Shown here piece by piece: positions 1 through 8,664 of a stretch of 64,000 bases of DNA. The position numbers were made by a program, and so were the translations under genes. Origin of the DNA: Cereibacter_A sp052244495 (GTDB lineage Bacteria > Pseudomonadota > Alphaproteobacteria > Rhodobacterales > Rhodobacteraceae); assembly GCA_052244495.1 (NCBI GenBank), contig JBQPXH010000007.1, one strand, 5' to 3'. Each line of letters begins with the position of its first letter. Position 1 is the first letter of the stretch. Under the pieces are notes generated by a model that saw only the letters and a program-made list of their open reading frames with translations, had not been told where the DNA came from and searched no databases.

Positions 1-278
1 ACAGCGCGCTCGCCAGTTTGACTAGCGATCCCGCCGCGTTCGATCTCCAAATCTTCGCCGTTGGCTGCTGCCTCTGGCTTCCCTCGCCGCTTCATCCGGC
101 GTCGCCGCCGTTCGTCGTCTCGGTGGAGTGCTTTCTAGGAGCAGTCGCGGCGGTCTGCAAGCGGATTTTTTGCGCAGCGTAACGATTTCATGTCCGGACC
201 AAGAAATATTGGCGTTTTTTGTTGCTCCGGGCCGGTCTCTGAGCATGCTTTGCGCCTGCCTCGCCGGTATGTGCGGGC
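1..278. other. Left-edge region without a recognised gene
   Basis: A plus-strand reading frame is open from the window edge to a TAA at about 182, but the translation is Cys/Pro-rich and matches no family I know, and no start is visible. The minus-strand alternative is Arg-rich and equally unlike a protein. The final part is more AT-rich than the rest of the window. It may be the 3' end or leader of a gene lying outside. Confidence 0.3.
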
Positions 279-1931
279 TCAGATCGCGGAGTGAGTCGTC
301 CCGCCACCGCAGATCGTGCGGCGAATCCCGACCTTTCCCAGCTCATGCGGCGCGGTTTCCGTTACCGAAGCCTCCAGCAGCACCAGATCGGCCGCAAGGC
401 CGGGGCGAATCGTTCCGGTCAGTCGCTCGCGATGGTTCGCCCATGCCCCGCCGGCCGTGTAGGCGCGCAGGCTCTCCATGAGGCCGAGGCGCTCGTCGGC
501 GCAACCTTCATAGGGGCGCCTCGTCAGGGCGGCCTGCAACCCGCGCATCACCGACACATCCGTCACCGGCCAGTCGGAGGCGAAGGCCAGCGGCGCTCCC
601 GCTTCCACGAGGCTGCGCCAGAGATAGGCATCCGGCCATCGCCCCCGGCCGATGCGGTCGAGCGTCGGCTGCAGCGGGAAGTCCATGGCGCCTGGCGGAT
701 GGGGCGGCTGAAGGCTCGCGACGATGCCGAGCGCGCCGAGGCGGGGAATGTCGGCACGATCCACGAGCTCGATGTGCTCGATCCGGTGCCGGCTGTCGCG
801 GGGGCCGTTCGCCTTCCGCGCCGCCTCATAGCCGTCGATCGTCACACGCACGGCCCCGTCGCCGATCGCATGGACGGCGATCTGCATGCCGAGCCGGTCC
901 ACCGCCGTGGCGATCTCGGCAAATCTTGCGGGCTCGAACAAGGGCTCCGACCGCCAGCCGGGTTCTCCGGGATACTCGTCGAGCCGGAACGCGGTGCCGC
1001 TGTCGAGCACGCCATCCATGAACATCTTGACGAAGTTGCAGGCGAGCCAGTCGTCGTCGAAGTCCCGCGTCATCGCCTCGGCACGGGCCAGTTCGGACAG
1101 GTCCATCTGCGGCTTGAAATGGAAGGGGACGCGGATCCGGGCCGTGAGCTCGCCGCGGTCCTTCATCTCGCGCAGGAGCTCGAGCGTATAGCGGTTGCCG
1201 TCCATGTTCACCATCGAGGTGATGCCATGGGCCGCGCAATGGGCGAGGCCGCGTGCGATCCTGGCCCGGTCGATGGCGCGTTCGGCGGCATCGGGCCACG
1301 GCTGCGGCTCGCCCCCCGTCGCGATCCCGAGGTTCAGGCGCGCCTCTCCGCCGAGGGCGATCACCGGAGCGAAGGCCTCGAACTCGCGCAACTCGCCCGT
1401 GGCATGGCCGTCCGGCCCCATCACCACCTCATGCCCGTGCGGGGTGGCCGCTCCGTCGAGGAGTCCCGCTGCACGAAGCGCGGCCGTATTCGCCCAGACG
1501 GTGTGATGGTCGGGTGCGGTGATCGCGAATGGCCGGTCGGGCAGGATCGCGTCGAGATCGTGCCGCGTCATCGGCCGGTCCAGGATGGAGTAGTCTCCGC
1601 CCTGGGCCATCAGCAGCGGCCGGTCGGGGAAGCGTCCGGCGAAGTCGCGGGCGGCGCGGGTCAGCGCCTCGGCGCCATGCACGCCACAAAGCTGGAGATG
1701 TGCGAGCTCCGAGCCTCCCAGCACGAGATGGAGGTGGCTTTCCACGAAGCCGGGCAGAAGCGTCCGTCCGCCGGCATCGACCGTTTCGGTCGCCGACGTC
1801 GCGAGCTTTTCGATCTCGGCGCGGCTGCCGACCGCGGCGATGCGGCCACCGTCCACCGCCACGGCCTCCGCCCGCGGCCTGGCCGGGTCCATCGTCAGAA
1901 CCTCGGCATTGGTCAGGATCAGATCGGTCAC
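279..1931 (-). CDS. YtcJ-like metal-dependent amidohydrolase
   Basis: Cytoplasmic hydrolase of the amidohydrolase superfamily (YtcJ/PF07969 branch), 550 aa. The HxH metal-binding motif lies in GFVESHLHL (His66 and His68). Further in are the HAIGDGAV and RIEHIELVD segments typical of the branch, then a C-terminal composite-domain strand. The GTG at 1931 is chosen as start because it is preceded by GGAGG and overlaps the TGA of the upstream ureohydrolase gene by 4 bp (GTGA), which shows translational coupling. With that neighbour it forms a two-gene operon for cleaving C-N bonds, probably amide or guanidino compounds. The substrate cannot be read from the sequence. Family certain, specificity unknown. 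Confidence 0.9.
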   Translation of the reverse strand: MTDLILTNAEVLTMDPARPRAEAVAVDGGRIAAVGSRAEIEKLATSATETVDAGGRTLLPGFVESHLHLVLGGSELAHLQLCGVHGAEALTRAARDFAGRFPDRPLLMAQGGDYSILDRPMTRHDLDAILPDRPFAITAPDHHTVWANTAALRAAGLLDGAATPHGHEVVMGPDGHATGELREFEAFAPVIALGGEARLNLGIATGGEPQPWPDAAERAIDRARIARGLAHCAAHGITSMVNMDGNRYTLELLREMKDRGELTARIRVPFHFKPQMDLSELARAEAMTRDFDDDWLACNFVKMFMDGVLDSGTAFRLDEYPGEPGWRSEPLFEPARFAEIATAVDRLGMQIAVHAIGDGAVRVTIDGYEAARKANGPRDSRHRIEHIELVDRADIPRLGALGIVASLQPPHPPGAMDFPLQPTLDRIGRGRWPDAYLWRSLVEAGAPLAFASDWPVTDVSVMRGLQAALTRRPYEGCADERLGLMESLRAYTAGGAWANHRERLTGTIRPGLAADLVLLEASVTETAPHELGKVGIRRTICGGGTTHSAI

Positions 1932-2923
1932 TCGGAACCTCCGGCGGCGGAAGAGGTCAGGGAACATGCGATCACGCAGAGAAGCTCCAAGAGGATCGAG
2001 GCCCCGAGGAAGGCCGTCCCTCCCGAGGGGTCGAAGGGGGGCGAGACCTCGACCAGATCCGCGCCCACGACCTTCACCCCGTCGAGAAGGCGCGCCACGC
2101 TCAGCGCCTGCCACGAGGTCGGTCCACCCACCTCGGGCGTGCCTGTGCCGGGAGCAAAGGCGGGGTCGACGAAATCGATGTCGTAGCTGACATAGGTCTC
2201 GCCGTCGCCGACGATGGCGCGGGCCTCGGCCATCACGTCCTCGACGCTTCGCGCATGGAACTCCTCGATCGGAATGATCCGGATGCCGACCGCGGCGGCG
2301 AAATCGCGGTCCTCCCAGTCGTAGGCGGAACCCCGGATGCCGATCTGGCACACCCGCTTGGGGTCGAGCAGCCCCTCCTCGACCGCGCGGCGGAACGGCG
2401 TGCCGTGCGTATACATCGTGCCGCCGAAGTAGCTGTGGAACAGGTCGGTGTGGCTGTCGAAGTGGATCATGCCGAGCGGACGCTCCCGGCCCAAGGCCCT
2501 CAGGATCGGCAGCGTGCAGAGGTGGTCGCCCCCCGCCGTCAGCGGCACGATATCGGCCGCCCGGACCTTCGAGAAGAAGTCCTCCATCCGGGCGAGGCTG
2601 TCCATGAGGTCGGCGGGATTGGGGCTCACATCGCCCAGGTCGGCACAGCGCACCGCCTCGAAGGGACGAACCCGCGTCACGCCGTTCTGCGCGCGGATCA
2701 TGGTCGAGAGGTCGCGGAGCTGCCGCGGCCCGTGCCGGGGGCCGGGCCGGTTCGTCGTTCCACCGTCCCAGGGCGCGCCGACGAGGCCCACGTCCACCTC
2801 GGCAAAGCGAGCGTGGCCCGGCGGCACGAAAGGCAGGCGCATGAAGGTGGGCAACCCCGCGTAGCGCGGGAGATCGAAGCCCGAGACCGGCTGCCAGAAG
2901 TCACGATCCGTGGCGTCCGTCAT
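1928..2923 (-). CDS. Agmatinase/ureohydrolase-family protein (SpeB-like)
   Basis: Arginase-superfamily enzyme, 331 aa, releasing urea from guanidino substrates such as agmatine. Dinuclear manganese ligands are visible: GGDH (131-134), DSHTD (156-160) and SYDIDFVDPAFAPG near residue 245, with the family signature PGTGTPEVGG after it. The ATG at 2923 is preferred over ATGs at 2929 and 2983 because AGAGAGG sits 6-7 bases upstream and the family normally starts near here. It is first in an operon with the amidohydrolase (4-bp overlap). Agmatinase, guanidinobutyrase and guanidinopropionase cannot be told apart by eye. Confidence 0.88.
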   Translation of the reverse strand: MTDATDRDFWQPVSGFDLPRYAGLPTFMRLPFVPPGHARFAEVDVGLVGAPWDGGTTNRPGPRHGPRQLRDLSTMIRAQNGVTRVRPFEAVRCADLGDVSPNPADLMDSLARMEDFFSKVRAADIVPLTAGGDHLCTLPILRALGRERPLGMIHFDSHTDLFHSYFGGTMYTHGTPFRRAVEEGLLDPKRVCQIGIRGSAYDWEDRDFAAAVGIRIIPIEEFHARSVEDVMAEARAIVGDGETYVSYDIDFVDPAFAPGTGTPEVGGPTSWQALSVARLLDGVKVVGADLVEVSPPFDPSGGTAFLGASILLELLCVIACSLTSSAAGGSE

Positions 2924-3111
2924 GCGCATCCTCTCTGCAGGGGGTCCGCAGGCATCTGAGCACCCGCCCACGCTTTTGTCCACGATCGGCAGAAATCCCC
3001 GGTGCCGGTCTTGACCGGGAACCGGCCTTGACCCTTTATCGGGCGGACGTGCGGGCGCTCGCCCGGCACCGTGCCCCCGGACGGCGGGGCCGTGCGAGAG
3101 AGGGAATCACG

Positions 3112-3471
3112 ATGCAGAACAGACCGGCCGAGCCTGCCCCGCAGCGCAACGGCTCGAACGCCACAAAGTCCACGCTCGGCTCGGACCTCAAGATCGTCGG
3201 CGACATCACGTCGTCGGGCAGCATCGAGGTGATGGGAGAGGTCGACGGCACGATCACCGCCCGCGGGCTGATGGTCGGACCGGAAGGCCGCGCGAGCGGG
3301 ACGTTCAGCGCCGAGAGCGTCGAGGTGCGCGGGCAGCTGGACGGCCGGCTTTCCTGCTCGTCGCTCGTGGTGCGGGCGGCGGCGCAGCTGACCTCGGACG
3401 TGACCTACCGCAGCGTGGTGATCGAGAGCGGCGCGACGGTCGACGGCCGCTTCAAGATCACGAAGGACTGA
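3112..3471 (+). CDS. Bactofilin (polymer-forming cytoskeletal protein)
   Basis: 119-aa bactofilin (DUF583). After a disordered Pro/Asn-rich tail of about 25 residues comes a right-handed beta-helix built of short repeats such as GSIEVMGEVDG, AESVEVRGQLDGRLS and RSVVIESGATVDGRF. Bactofilins self-assemble without nucleotide on the membrane and place cell-wall enzymes or appendages. The start ATG has GAGAGAGGGA six bases upstream; an upstream in-frame ATG at 3028 lacks a ribosome site. It stands alone, divergent from the agmatinase gene, without the M23 peptidase gene that often accompanies bactofilins. Confidence 0.9.
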   Translation: MQNRPAEPAPQRNGSNATKSTLGSDLKIVGDITSSGSIEVMGEVDGTITARGLMVGPEGRASGTFSAESVEVRGQLDGRLSCSSLVVRAAAQLTSDVTYRSVVIESGATVDGRFKITKD

Positions 3472-3499
3472 GGGCAGCGCCCCTCCACGGGCGGCAACG

Positions 3500-3925
3500 T
3501 CATGCCACCCTGTCGGGCGGGATCGCATAGGTGAGCCCTGCCCGCGCCACCACCTCCCCCGATTCCGCCGAGCGGATCAGCACGTCCCCCACCGCCAGCA
3601 CCCGCCCGAGCTTCAGGACCCGCGCCGTCCCGATGAGGTCGCGGCCCGCCTCCGGCTTGCGCATGAAGTCCATCGAGATGTTCGTTGTGACGGCGAGTTT
3701 CACCGGACCGATCCGCGACAGGATCGCGAGATACATGGCCACATCCGCCAGCGCGAACATGGAGGGTCCCGATACGGTCCCGCCGGGCCGCAGATGCTGG
3801 GGCCCGACCTTGAGCCGCATGGCGACCTCCTGCCCTGCTGAAATCACCTCGAAATCCCCGGCCACCTCGGGAAACTCCTTCTCCAGGAACGCGGCCAGTT
3901 CCGCGGCGTCCAGTCTCAGCCCCAT
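3500..3925 (-). CDS. Hotdog-fold thioesterase (PaaI-like)
   Basis: 141-aa single hotdog-domain protein of the PaaI/YdiI type that hydrolyses acyl-CoA thioesters. The central segment LRPGGTVSGPSMFALADVAM holds the helix start that carries the catalytic acidic residue (Asp in LADVAM), and TTNISMDFMRKP is the conserved strand pairing the dimer. GGAGG lies six bases upstream of the ATG. It is transcribed divergently from an enoyl-CoA hydratase gene 56 bp away, which suggests a shared role in acyl-CoA turnover. Natural substrate unknown. Confidence 0.88.
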   Translation of the reverse strand: MGLRLDAAELAAFLEKEFPEVAGDFEVISAGQEVAMRLKVGPQHLRPGGTVSGPSMFALADVAMYLAILSRIGPVKLAVTTNISMDFMRKPEAGRDLIGTARVLKLGRVLAVGDVLIRSAESGEVVARAGLTYAIPPDRVA

Positions 3926-3981
3926 GCTTTCCTCCCAGCTTCCGGCTCGCTAGGCTGACCGGAAAGGGGAGGAGTGACAAG

Positions 3982-4767
3982 ATGACCCAGATCCTGCTGC
4001 GCGAGGACAGCGGCGCCGTGGCGACGCTGACGCTGAACCGGCCCGAGGCGCTGAACGCCCTGTCGGATGCCATGCTGGCCGCGCTGAAGGAGCAGTTCCG
4101 CGCTCTCGCCGAAGACCGGACGATCCGCGTCGTCGTGCTGCGGGGCGCGGGCAAGGCCTTCTGCGCCGGGCATGACCTGCGCGAGATGCAGGCTGCGCGG
4201 CAGTCCGACGACCGGGGAGCGGCCTATTTCTCGGACCTCTTCGCCCGTTGCGCGGCGGTCATGCAGGCGATTCCCGCCCTGCCCCAGCCGGTGATCGCGG
4301 AAGTCCACGGGATAGCCACGGCCGCAGGCTGCCAGCTTGTCGCCTCCTGCGACATGGCGGTCGCTGCGCAGGGCACCCGCTTCGGCGTGAACGGCGTCAA
4401 TATCGGCCTCTTCTGCTCGACGCCCATGGTGGCCCTTACCCGCGTCGTGCCGCGCAAGGTGGCTTTCGAGATGCTGACGACGGGCGAGTTCATCGAGGCG
4501 GACCGCGCGCGGGAAGTCGGTCTCGTCAACCGCACGGTGCCGCCCGAGGATCTGGCGGGCGAAGTGCGGAAGCTGGCCGAGGTCGTGGCGTCAAAGCTTA
4601 CCGCCGCCGTCCGGACCGGCAAGCGCGCCTTCTACGATCAGGCGGGCATGGGTCTGGCCGCAGCCTATACCTTCACTGGCGCGGTCATGGCAGACAACAT
4701 GATGTGGAGGGATACCGAGGAGGGAGTGGCTGCCTTCCTCGAGAAGCGCCATCCCGACTGGTCGTGA
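3982..4767 (+). CDS. Enoyl-CoA hydratase/isomerase family protein
   Basis: 261-aa crotonase-fold protein. Two oxyanion-hole segments are seen: CAGHDLREM (near residue 63) and HGIATAAGCQLVASCDMAVA (near 110-130). The GCQLVASCD form, the SDDRGAAYFSDLF helix and the C-terminal EGVAAFLEKRHPDW resemble the ECHDC3-like branch, whose reaction is poorly defined, rather than classical FadB-type hydratase. The residues at the usual catalytic Glu positions are not both obvious. The start has GGGGAGGAG upstream. Divergent from the thioesterase gene. Confidence 0.88.
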   Translation: MTQILLREDSGAVATLTLNRPEALNALSDAMLAALKEQFRALAEDRTIRVVVLRGAGKAFCAGHDLREMQAARQSDDRGAAYFSDLFARCAAVMQAIPALPQPVIAEVHGIATAAGCQLVASCDMAVAAQGTRFGVNGVNIGLFCSTPMVALTRVVPRKVAFEMLTTGEFIEADRAREVGLVNRTVPPEDLAGEVRKLAEVVASKLTAAVRTGKRAFYDQAGMGLAAAYTFTGAVMADNMMWRDTEEGVAAFLEKRHPDWS

Positions 4768-4813
4768 CGGCCTGCGGATCGCTGGCTGTTCGGCACCAGC
4801 GCCGTGCGACACC

Positions 4814-4837
4814 GGCCGGGCAATGGCTTGCCCGGCC
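4814..4837. terminator. Perfect 10-bp hairpin between convergent genes
   Basis: GGCCGGGCAA and TTGCCCGGCC flank a four-base loop (TGGC). It lies between the enoyl-CoA hydratase stop and the stop of the small membrane protein on the other strand, so it can end transcription from both sides. There is only a weak T-rich tail (CTTCCTT) on the plus side and none on the minus side. Confidence 0.6.
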
Positions 4838-4845
4838 CATCTTCC

Positions 4846-4998
4846 TTACTTGGTAGCGGCAGCCTCGATGCCCTGCCGGCGCTTCCGCGTCTCTTCCAGC
4901 TGCTTCTCGGTCTGGCGGATGTTGATGTAGGCGAAGGCGAGGACGAAACCGAGAGTGCCGAAGGTCAGAACGTATTCCATGATCAGGTAGTTCGTCAT
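4846..4998 (-). CDS. Small single-pass membrane protein, 50 aa
   Basis: A 51-codon frame starting ATGACGAACTAC at 4998 and ending TAA. The product starts MTNYLIMEYVLTFGTLGFVL, continues as a hydrophobic helix to about residue 24, then becomes a charged helix with heptad-like spacing (RQTEKQLEETRKRRQG) and ends AAATK. This is a short N-in or N-out anchor followed by a coiled coil. AAAGGGCACGGA precedes the start and a terminator hairpin follows the stop, both arguing for a real gene. Third codon positions are GC-rich like neighbours. Not CcmD by sequence. Function unknown. Confidence 0.65.
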   Translation of the reverse strand: MTNYLIMEYVLTFGTLGFVLAFAYINIRQTEKQLEETRKRRQGIEAAATK

Positions 4999-5178
4999 TT
5001 CCGTGCCCTTTCTGTCTGGGTTTGTCGTGACCGGATTACGCGGCGTCCGCGCGACCGGATCACTTCACCTGCGCCAAAAAGACGCGCCTTGACGAGGTGC
5101 CCGTGCCGCCCCCGACCAAGGTGTTGAAGAAGAAGCACTTCCGGCGACATTAACCTTTTTCACCTGCGCGTGATCGGC

Positions 5179-5433
5179 TCAGTTGACGACGATCACCACC
5201 AGAAGCAGGAAGAGGAGGAAGCCGACAAAGCCGCCATTGGCGAAGAGAAGGCTGGTGAGGAACAGCGCGGCGAGGACCCCGCCGACGATCGCGATCTGGT
5301 CCCGCAAGGGCCGGGCCGCGAGGCGCCTCTCCGCCTCGCCCGCCGACATGCCGCGCCAGAAGCGCGCGACGAGCGTGGAGGCCGTGCGCCGCGCTGCCAG
5401 CCAGAACCTGAACGCCGGACCGCCCCCGTCCAT
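5179..5433 (-). CDS. Small membrane protein downstream of the M32 carboxypeptidase
   Basis: 84-aa protein with a basic amphipathic N-terminal half (WLAARRTASTLVARFW, then AEARRLAARP-like stretch) and two hydrophobic segments: IAIVGGVLAALFLTSLLF (about 49-66) and GFVGFLLFLLLVVIVV (about 68-83). It begins 12 bp after the carboxypeptidase stop on the same strand, so it is probably the last gene of the ctaA-carboxypeptidase operon. The ribosome site is weak, which suggests coupling. A shorter start at 5349 is possible. No family recognised. Confidence 0.55.
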   Translation of the reverse strand: MDGGGPAFRFWLAARRTASTLVARFWRGMSAGEAERRLAARPLRDQIAIVGGVLAALFLTSLLFANGGFVGFLLFLLLVVIVVN

Positions 5434-5445
5434 TGCCGGTTGCGG

Positions 5446-6927
5446 TCAGAGGCCGTAGATGCCGCGGAACTTGGTCTCGAGATAATCGAGAAGCGGCTCC
5501 TCGGACGGCTCGAACCCGCAGGCACGGGTGACGGTCTCGTGCGGCGTGTAGAGGCCGCCGTGCCGCTGGAGGTTCTCGCGCAGCCATCCGGTCGCGCCCG
5601 ACGTGTCCCCGACGGCGAGCTGGTCGTCGAGATCCGGCACCGCCTCGCGGATCGCCTTCATCAGGCAGCCGGCGTAGACATTGCCGAGCGCATAGGTCGG
5701 GAAATAGCCGAAGAGGCCCACCGACCAGTGCACGTCCTGAAGCATCCCGTGCGAGGGCCGGTCCACCGCGACGCCAAAATCCTCGAGGAAGCGGGAATTC
5801 CACGCTTCCTCCAGATCCTCGGGTTCGAGCGTGCCGCGGATCAGCCCCCGTTCGAGATCGAAGCGCATCATGATGTGGAGGTTGTAATGCACCTCGTCCG
5901 CCTCGGTGCGGATGTAGCCGGACTGCACCCGGTTGACCGAGGCGTAGAAGGCCTGCGCGTCCGGAATGCCGAAGTCGCCGAAACGCTCGGTCATGCGGCC
6001 GAACAGCCAGCCCGTGAAGGCGCGAGACCGGCCGAGCTGGTTCTCGTAGATCCGGCTCTGGCTCTCGTGGACGCCCATCGAGACGCCGGCGCCGATCGGG
6101 GTCAGCGCATAGTCCGGGTCGATCCCGAGTTCATAGGCGGCGTGGCCGACCTCGTGGATGACCGAGTAGAAGCAGTTGAAGGGATCCGTCTCGACAACGC
6201 GGGTGGTGATCCGCACGTCGCTGCCCGACCCCGAGGAGAACGGGTGCACCGCCATGTCCATGCGCCCGCGGCTCCAGTCGTAGCCGAAGGTCGCGGCGAG
6301 ATCGCGCGCCATGCGCACCTGCGCCTCGAGCCCGAAATGGCCGGCAATGGTCTGCGGCTGGAATTTCGCGCCAAGCACCGCCTCGCGCAGCGCGACGAGG
6401 CGCGGCCGCATCCGGTCGAAGATGGCCGAGATCGAGGCCGCCGTCGCCGAAGGCTCGTAGTCGTCGATCAGCGCGTCGTAGCGGTCGCGGCCAGAGGCCA
6501 GCGCGGCCGCCTCCTCGCGCTTCAGGCGGATCACCTCGGCGAGCGTCGGAAGGAACATCGAGACGTCATCCGCGGCGCGGGCTTCGGCCCAGATCCCCTG
6601 CGCGGCCGAGGTCACGCGGGCGATCTCCTGCGCGAGACGGCCCGGCACCTTGGTGGAGCGCTCGTGGCTGCGGCGGATCAGGCGAAGCTGCGCCTCGTCC
6701 TCCTCGTCCTCGGGATCGGCAAGCTCGAGCCATTCGGCGATGCGCGGATCGGCGCGGCGCGCGTGCAGCACGCCTTCGAGCGCAGCCATCTCTTCGGCGC
6801 GCTGCTCGGCCGCGCCCCGCGGCATGACCGTCTCCTGGTCCCAGGACAGCCGCCCCATGACCTGCGCCAGCGCCTCGGTCTGGCGCTGATAGTCCATCAG
6901 CTCGGTGAAGGCGGTGTCGGCGCTCAT
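5446..6927 (-). CDS. Metallocarboxypeptidase Taq family (M32)
   Basis: 493-aa zinc carboxypeptidase of the thermostable carboxypeptidase 1 family, which trims C-terminal residues from peptides in the cytoplasm. Zinc site H258-E-V-G-H262 is within FYSVIHEVGHAAYELG, and the MGVHESQSR and IRTEADEVHYNLHI motifs of M32 follow. The length is normal (about 490-510). The start at 6927 has GGAAAGGA eight bases upstream and overlaps the TGA of ctaA (ATGA). Longer in-frame starts run back into ctaA and are unlikely. The linkage to heme A synthesis has no obvious biochemical meaning. Confidence 0.93.
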   Translation of the reverse strand: MSADTAFTELMDYQRQTEALAQVMGRLSWDQETVMPRGAAEQRAEEMAALEGVLHARRADPRIAEWLELADPEDEEDEAQLRLIRRSHERSTKVPGRLAQEIARVTSAAQGIWAEARAADDVSMFLPTLAEVIRLKREEAAALASGRDRYDALIDDYEPSATAASISAIFDRMRPRLVALREAVLGAKFQPQTIAGHFGLEAQVRMARDLAATFGYDWSRGRMDMAVHPFSSGSGSDVRITTRVVETDPFNCFYSVIHEVGHAAYELGIDPDYALTPIGAGVSMGVHESQSRIYENQLGRSRAFTGWLFGRMTERFGDFGIPDAQAFYASVNRVQSGYIRTEADEVHYNLHIMMRFDLERGLIRGTLEPEDLEEAWNSRFLEDFGVAVDRPSHGMLQDVHWSVGLFGYFPTYALGNVYAGCLMKAIREAVPDLDDQLAVGDTSGATGWLRENLQRHGGLYTPHETVTRACGFEPSEEPLLDYLETKFRGIYGL

Positions 6928-8099
6928 AGGGTTCCTTTCCGGATCGAGCCCACACGGGGATATTGCGCGAGGTGTCGCGCATGAAGGATCAGCACCCAGA
7001 TCACGACGGCACCGACCTGATGGGCAATGGCAACGTGCCACTCCGCCGCGGACAGCACCGTTCCGACGCCCAGAGCGATCTGCGCCAGAAGCGCCAGCGC
7101 GAGGAGGTCGAAGGCCCGCCGCGTCGCGCGATGCTTCGAACGGCGGCCGAGGATCCAGAAGACGAGGCCGAGGGCTGCGAGCGTATAGCCGGCCATGCGG
7201 TGGAGGAACTGCACGAAGCCCGGGTTCTGGAGGAGGCCCAGCCACCAGGCAGGGTTCCTCCAGTCGGTCTCGACGCCCGGCACATAGAGCATGTCGAGGG
7301 GCAGGAAGGTTCCGTTCATGTCAGGCCACGTCGGGAAACCGCGGCCCGCGTCGATACCGGCCACCAGCGCGCCCAGCACCACCTGAAGGAAGGCCACCGC
7401 GAGCAGCGCCGTGGCCATGCCCTGCAGACGACCCTCGCGTTGGCGGCGGGCCTGCAGAAGCTCGGCCTCGCTTCGCCCGAGGAGGAGCGCCTGCCAGGCG
7501 ATCATGCCGAGGATGACGAAGGCCAGGCCCAGATGCACCGCAAGCCGCGTGCTCTCGACGGTCACCCGGTCGCCCTCGAGGCCCGAGGCCACCATCCACC
7601 AGCCGATCCCGCCCTGCAGGCCGCCCAGCACGCCGAGTGCCAGCAGCCTCGGCCACCAGCCACGCGGGATCTTTCGCGCCACGAGGAAGGCGAGGAAGCC
7701 CACGGCCCAGACGAGGCCGATCACGCGGCCAAGCTGTCGGTGGCCCCATTCCCACCAGTAGATCCGCTGGAACTCGGCCAGCGTCATGTCGGCGTTCATC
7801 AGCCGGTACTGGGGACTCGCGCGGTATTTCTCGAACTCGGCCGCCCACTCCGCCTCGTTCAGCGGAGGCACGGCGCCGGTGACGGGCCGCCAGTCGGTGA
7901 TCGAGAGACCGGAGTCGGTCAGCCGCGTGAGGCCGCCCACCACGATCATCGCCATGACGAGGAGGAACAGCGCCATCAGCCACAGCCGGATCCCGCGCCG
8001 CGCGCCGCCGTGGCCGCGGTCGATGGTGCCGCCCTGCGGGACAGGCGCCTTTGCTCCCTGCCCCACTTCCTCGAAAATGCTGCGCTTCTTCACTGCCAT
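6924..8099 (-). CDS. ctaA: Heme A synthase (COX15/CtaA type 2)
   Basis: Integral membrane enzyme, 391 aa, that oxidises the C8 methyl of heme O to give heme A for aa3-type cytochrome oxidase. Eight hydrophobic segments in two four-helix repeats are seen. Conserved heme-ligand or catalytic regions include GGLTRLTDSGLSITDW, EWGHRQLGR, HLGLAFVI, FLHRMAGY and AIAHQVGA, giving the four expected histidines. Length and the alphaproteobacterial insert match COX15-type proteins. GGGAGAG precedes the ATG. First gene of a minus-strand operon with the M32 carboxypeptidase. Confidence 0.95.
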   Translation of the reverse strand: MAVKKRSIFEEVGQGAKAPVPQGGTIDRGHGGARRGIRLWLMALFLLVMAMIVVGGLTRLTDSGLSITDWRPVTGAVPPLNEAEWAAEFEKYRASPQYRLMNADMTLAEFQRIYWWEWGHRQLGRVIGLVWAVGFLAFLVARKIPRGWWPRLLALGVLGGLQGGIGWWMVASGLEGDRVTVESTRLAVHLGLAFVILGMIAWQALLLGRSEAELLQARRQREGRLQGMATALLAVAFLQVVLGALVAGIDAGRGFPTWPDMNGTFLPLDMLYVPGVETDWRNPAWWLGLLQNPGFVQFLHRMAGYTLAALGLVFWILGRRSKHRATRRAFDLLALALLAQIALGVGTVLSAAEWHVAIAHQVGAVVIWVLILHARHLAQYPRVGSIRKGTL

Positions 8100-8130
8100 C
8101 CGGCTCTCCCGTTCCGCCCGGGAGACTAGG

Positions 8131-8165
8131 CCCCCCGCCTGCCCGCTTCAAGGGCTCGCGGGGGG
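8131..8165. terminator. GC-rich hairpin between EthD-like gene and ctaA
   Basis: Outer arms CCCCCCGC (8131-8138) and GCGGGGGG (8158-8165) enclose an inner GCCC/GGGC pair (8141-8144, 8152-8155). It follows the stop of the EthD-like gene and lies in the leader of ctaA, both on the minus strand. No T-run follows, so it could be a terminator or a leader structure. Confidence 0.45.
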
Positions 8166-8184
8166 TGGCGCAGGGACGCGGCCG

Positions 8185-8499
8185 CTAGCCCTGCGCGGGC
8201 CTGTCGTCGAACATGAAGATGTCGGCTCCGCCCGTCGCGAACCGGCCCAGATCCTCGACCGCCGCCTGCCCCTCCGGGCTGCCGAGCGCGGCCTTCAGGG
8301 CTTCCATGCCGTCGAAGCGCAGGATGGCGACAAGGTGGTAGTCGGACTCTCCACCCGGCGTCGCGATGGGCCCGTCGCTGATCTCGTAGCTTCTCAGGCC
8401 GGGCATCTTCGCCGCCAGGCCGATGTGGATCCCGGCATAATGGCGGTCGAAAGCCGCCGCATCCTCGGGCTTCCGGTACATCACGAGCAGTCTTGCCAT
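8185..8499 (-). CDS. EthD/dimeric alpha-beta barrel protein
   Basis: 104-aa protein of the EthD type (ferredoxin-like dimeric barrel). It begins MARLLVMYRKPEDAAAFDRH, continues with the typical HIGLAAKMPGLRSYEIS turn, then SDYHLVAILRFDGMEALKAAL and a C-terminal ADIFMFDD. EthD relatives are small accessory or lyase-like proteins in degradation pathways. The start is set at 8499 by GAGGGGAG just upstream; an upstream in-frame ATG at 8610 has none. Single gene between trmJ and ctaA. Confidence 0.75.
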   Translation of the reverse strand: MARLLVMYRKPEDAAAFDRHYAGIHIGLAAKMPGLRSYEISDGPIATPGGESDYHLVAILRFDGMEALKAALGSPEGQAAVEDLGRFATGGADIFMFDDRPAQG

Positions 8500-8664
8500 T
8501 CTCCCCTCCCTCTTGGCCGGCCCACTCTGGCACGTTTCGGCAAGAGCGGGCCTCATCCAAAGGTCGGGCGCCGGAGGCGTCCTGCCACATGCGGCCATCG
8601 GGATGAGCACCTGCGCAGGGGGAGGGGCCGCCCCTCGGAAGGCGGCGGCGGAGACCCGTGGGAT

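Noticed and set aside
291..2186. Very long plus-strand open frame opposite the amidohydrolase gene
   Set aside because: Shadow of high-GC codon bias on the other strand; no family text, no ribosome site, and the minus strand holds two clear enzymes.
4995..5150. Minus-strand 51-codon frame overlapping the start of the 50-aa membrane protein (ATGA)
   Set aside because: Overlap is tempting, but the ribosome site is only 3 bases from the ATG, codon use is atypical and the peptide is very basic and low in structure.
5170..6984. 604-codon plus-strand frame opposite the M32 carboxypeptidase
   Set aside because: Mirror of the real gene; composition is Arg/His/Glu-rich shadow sequence.
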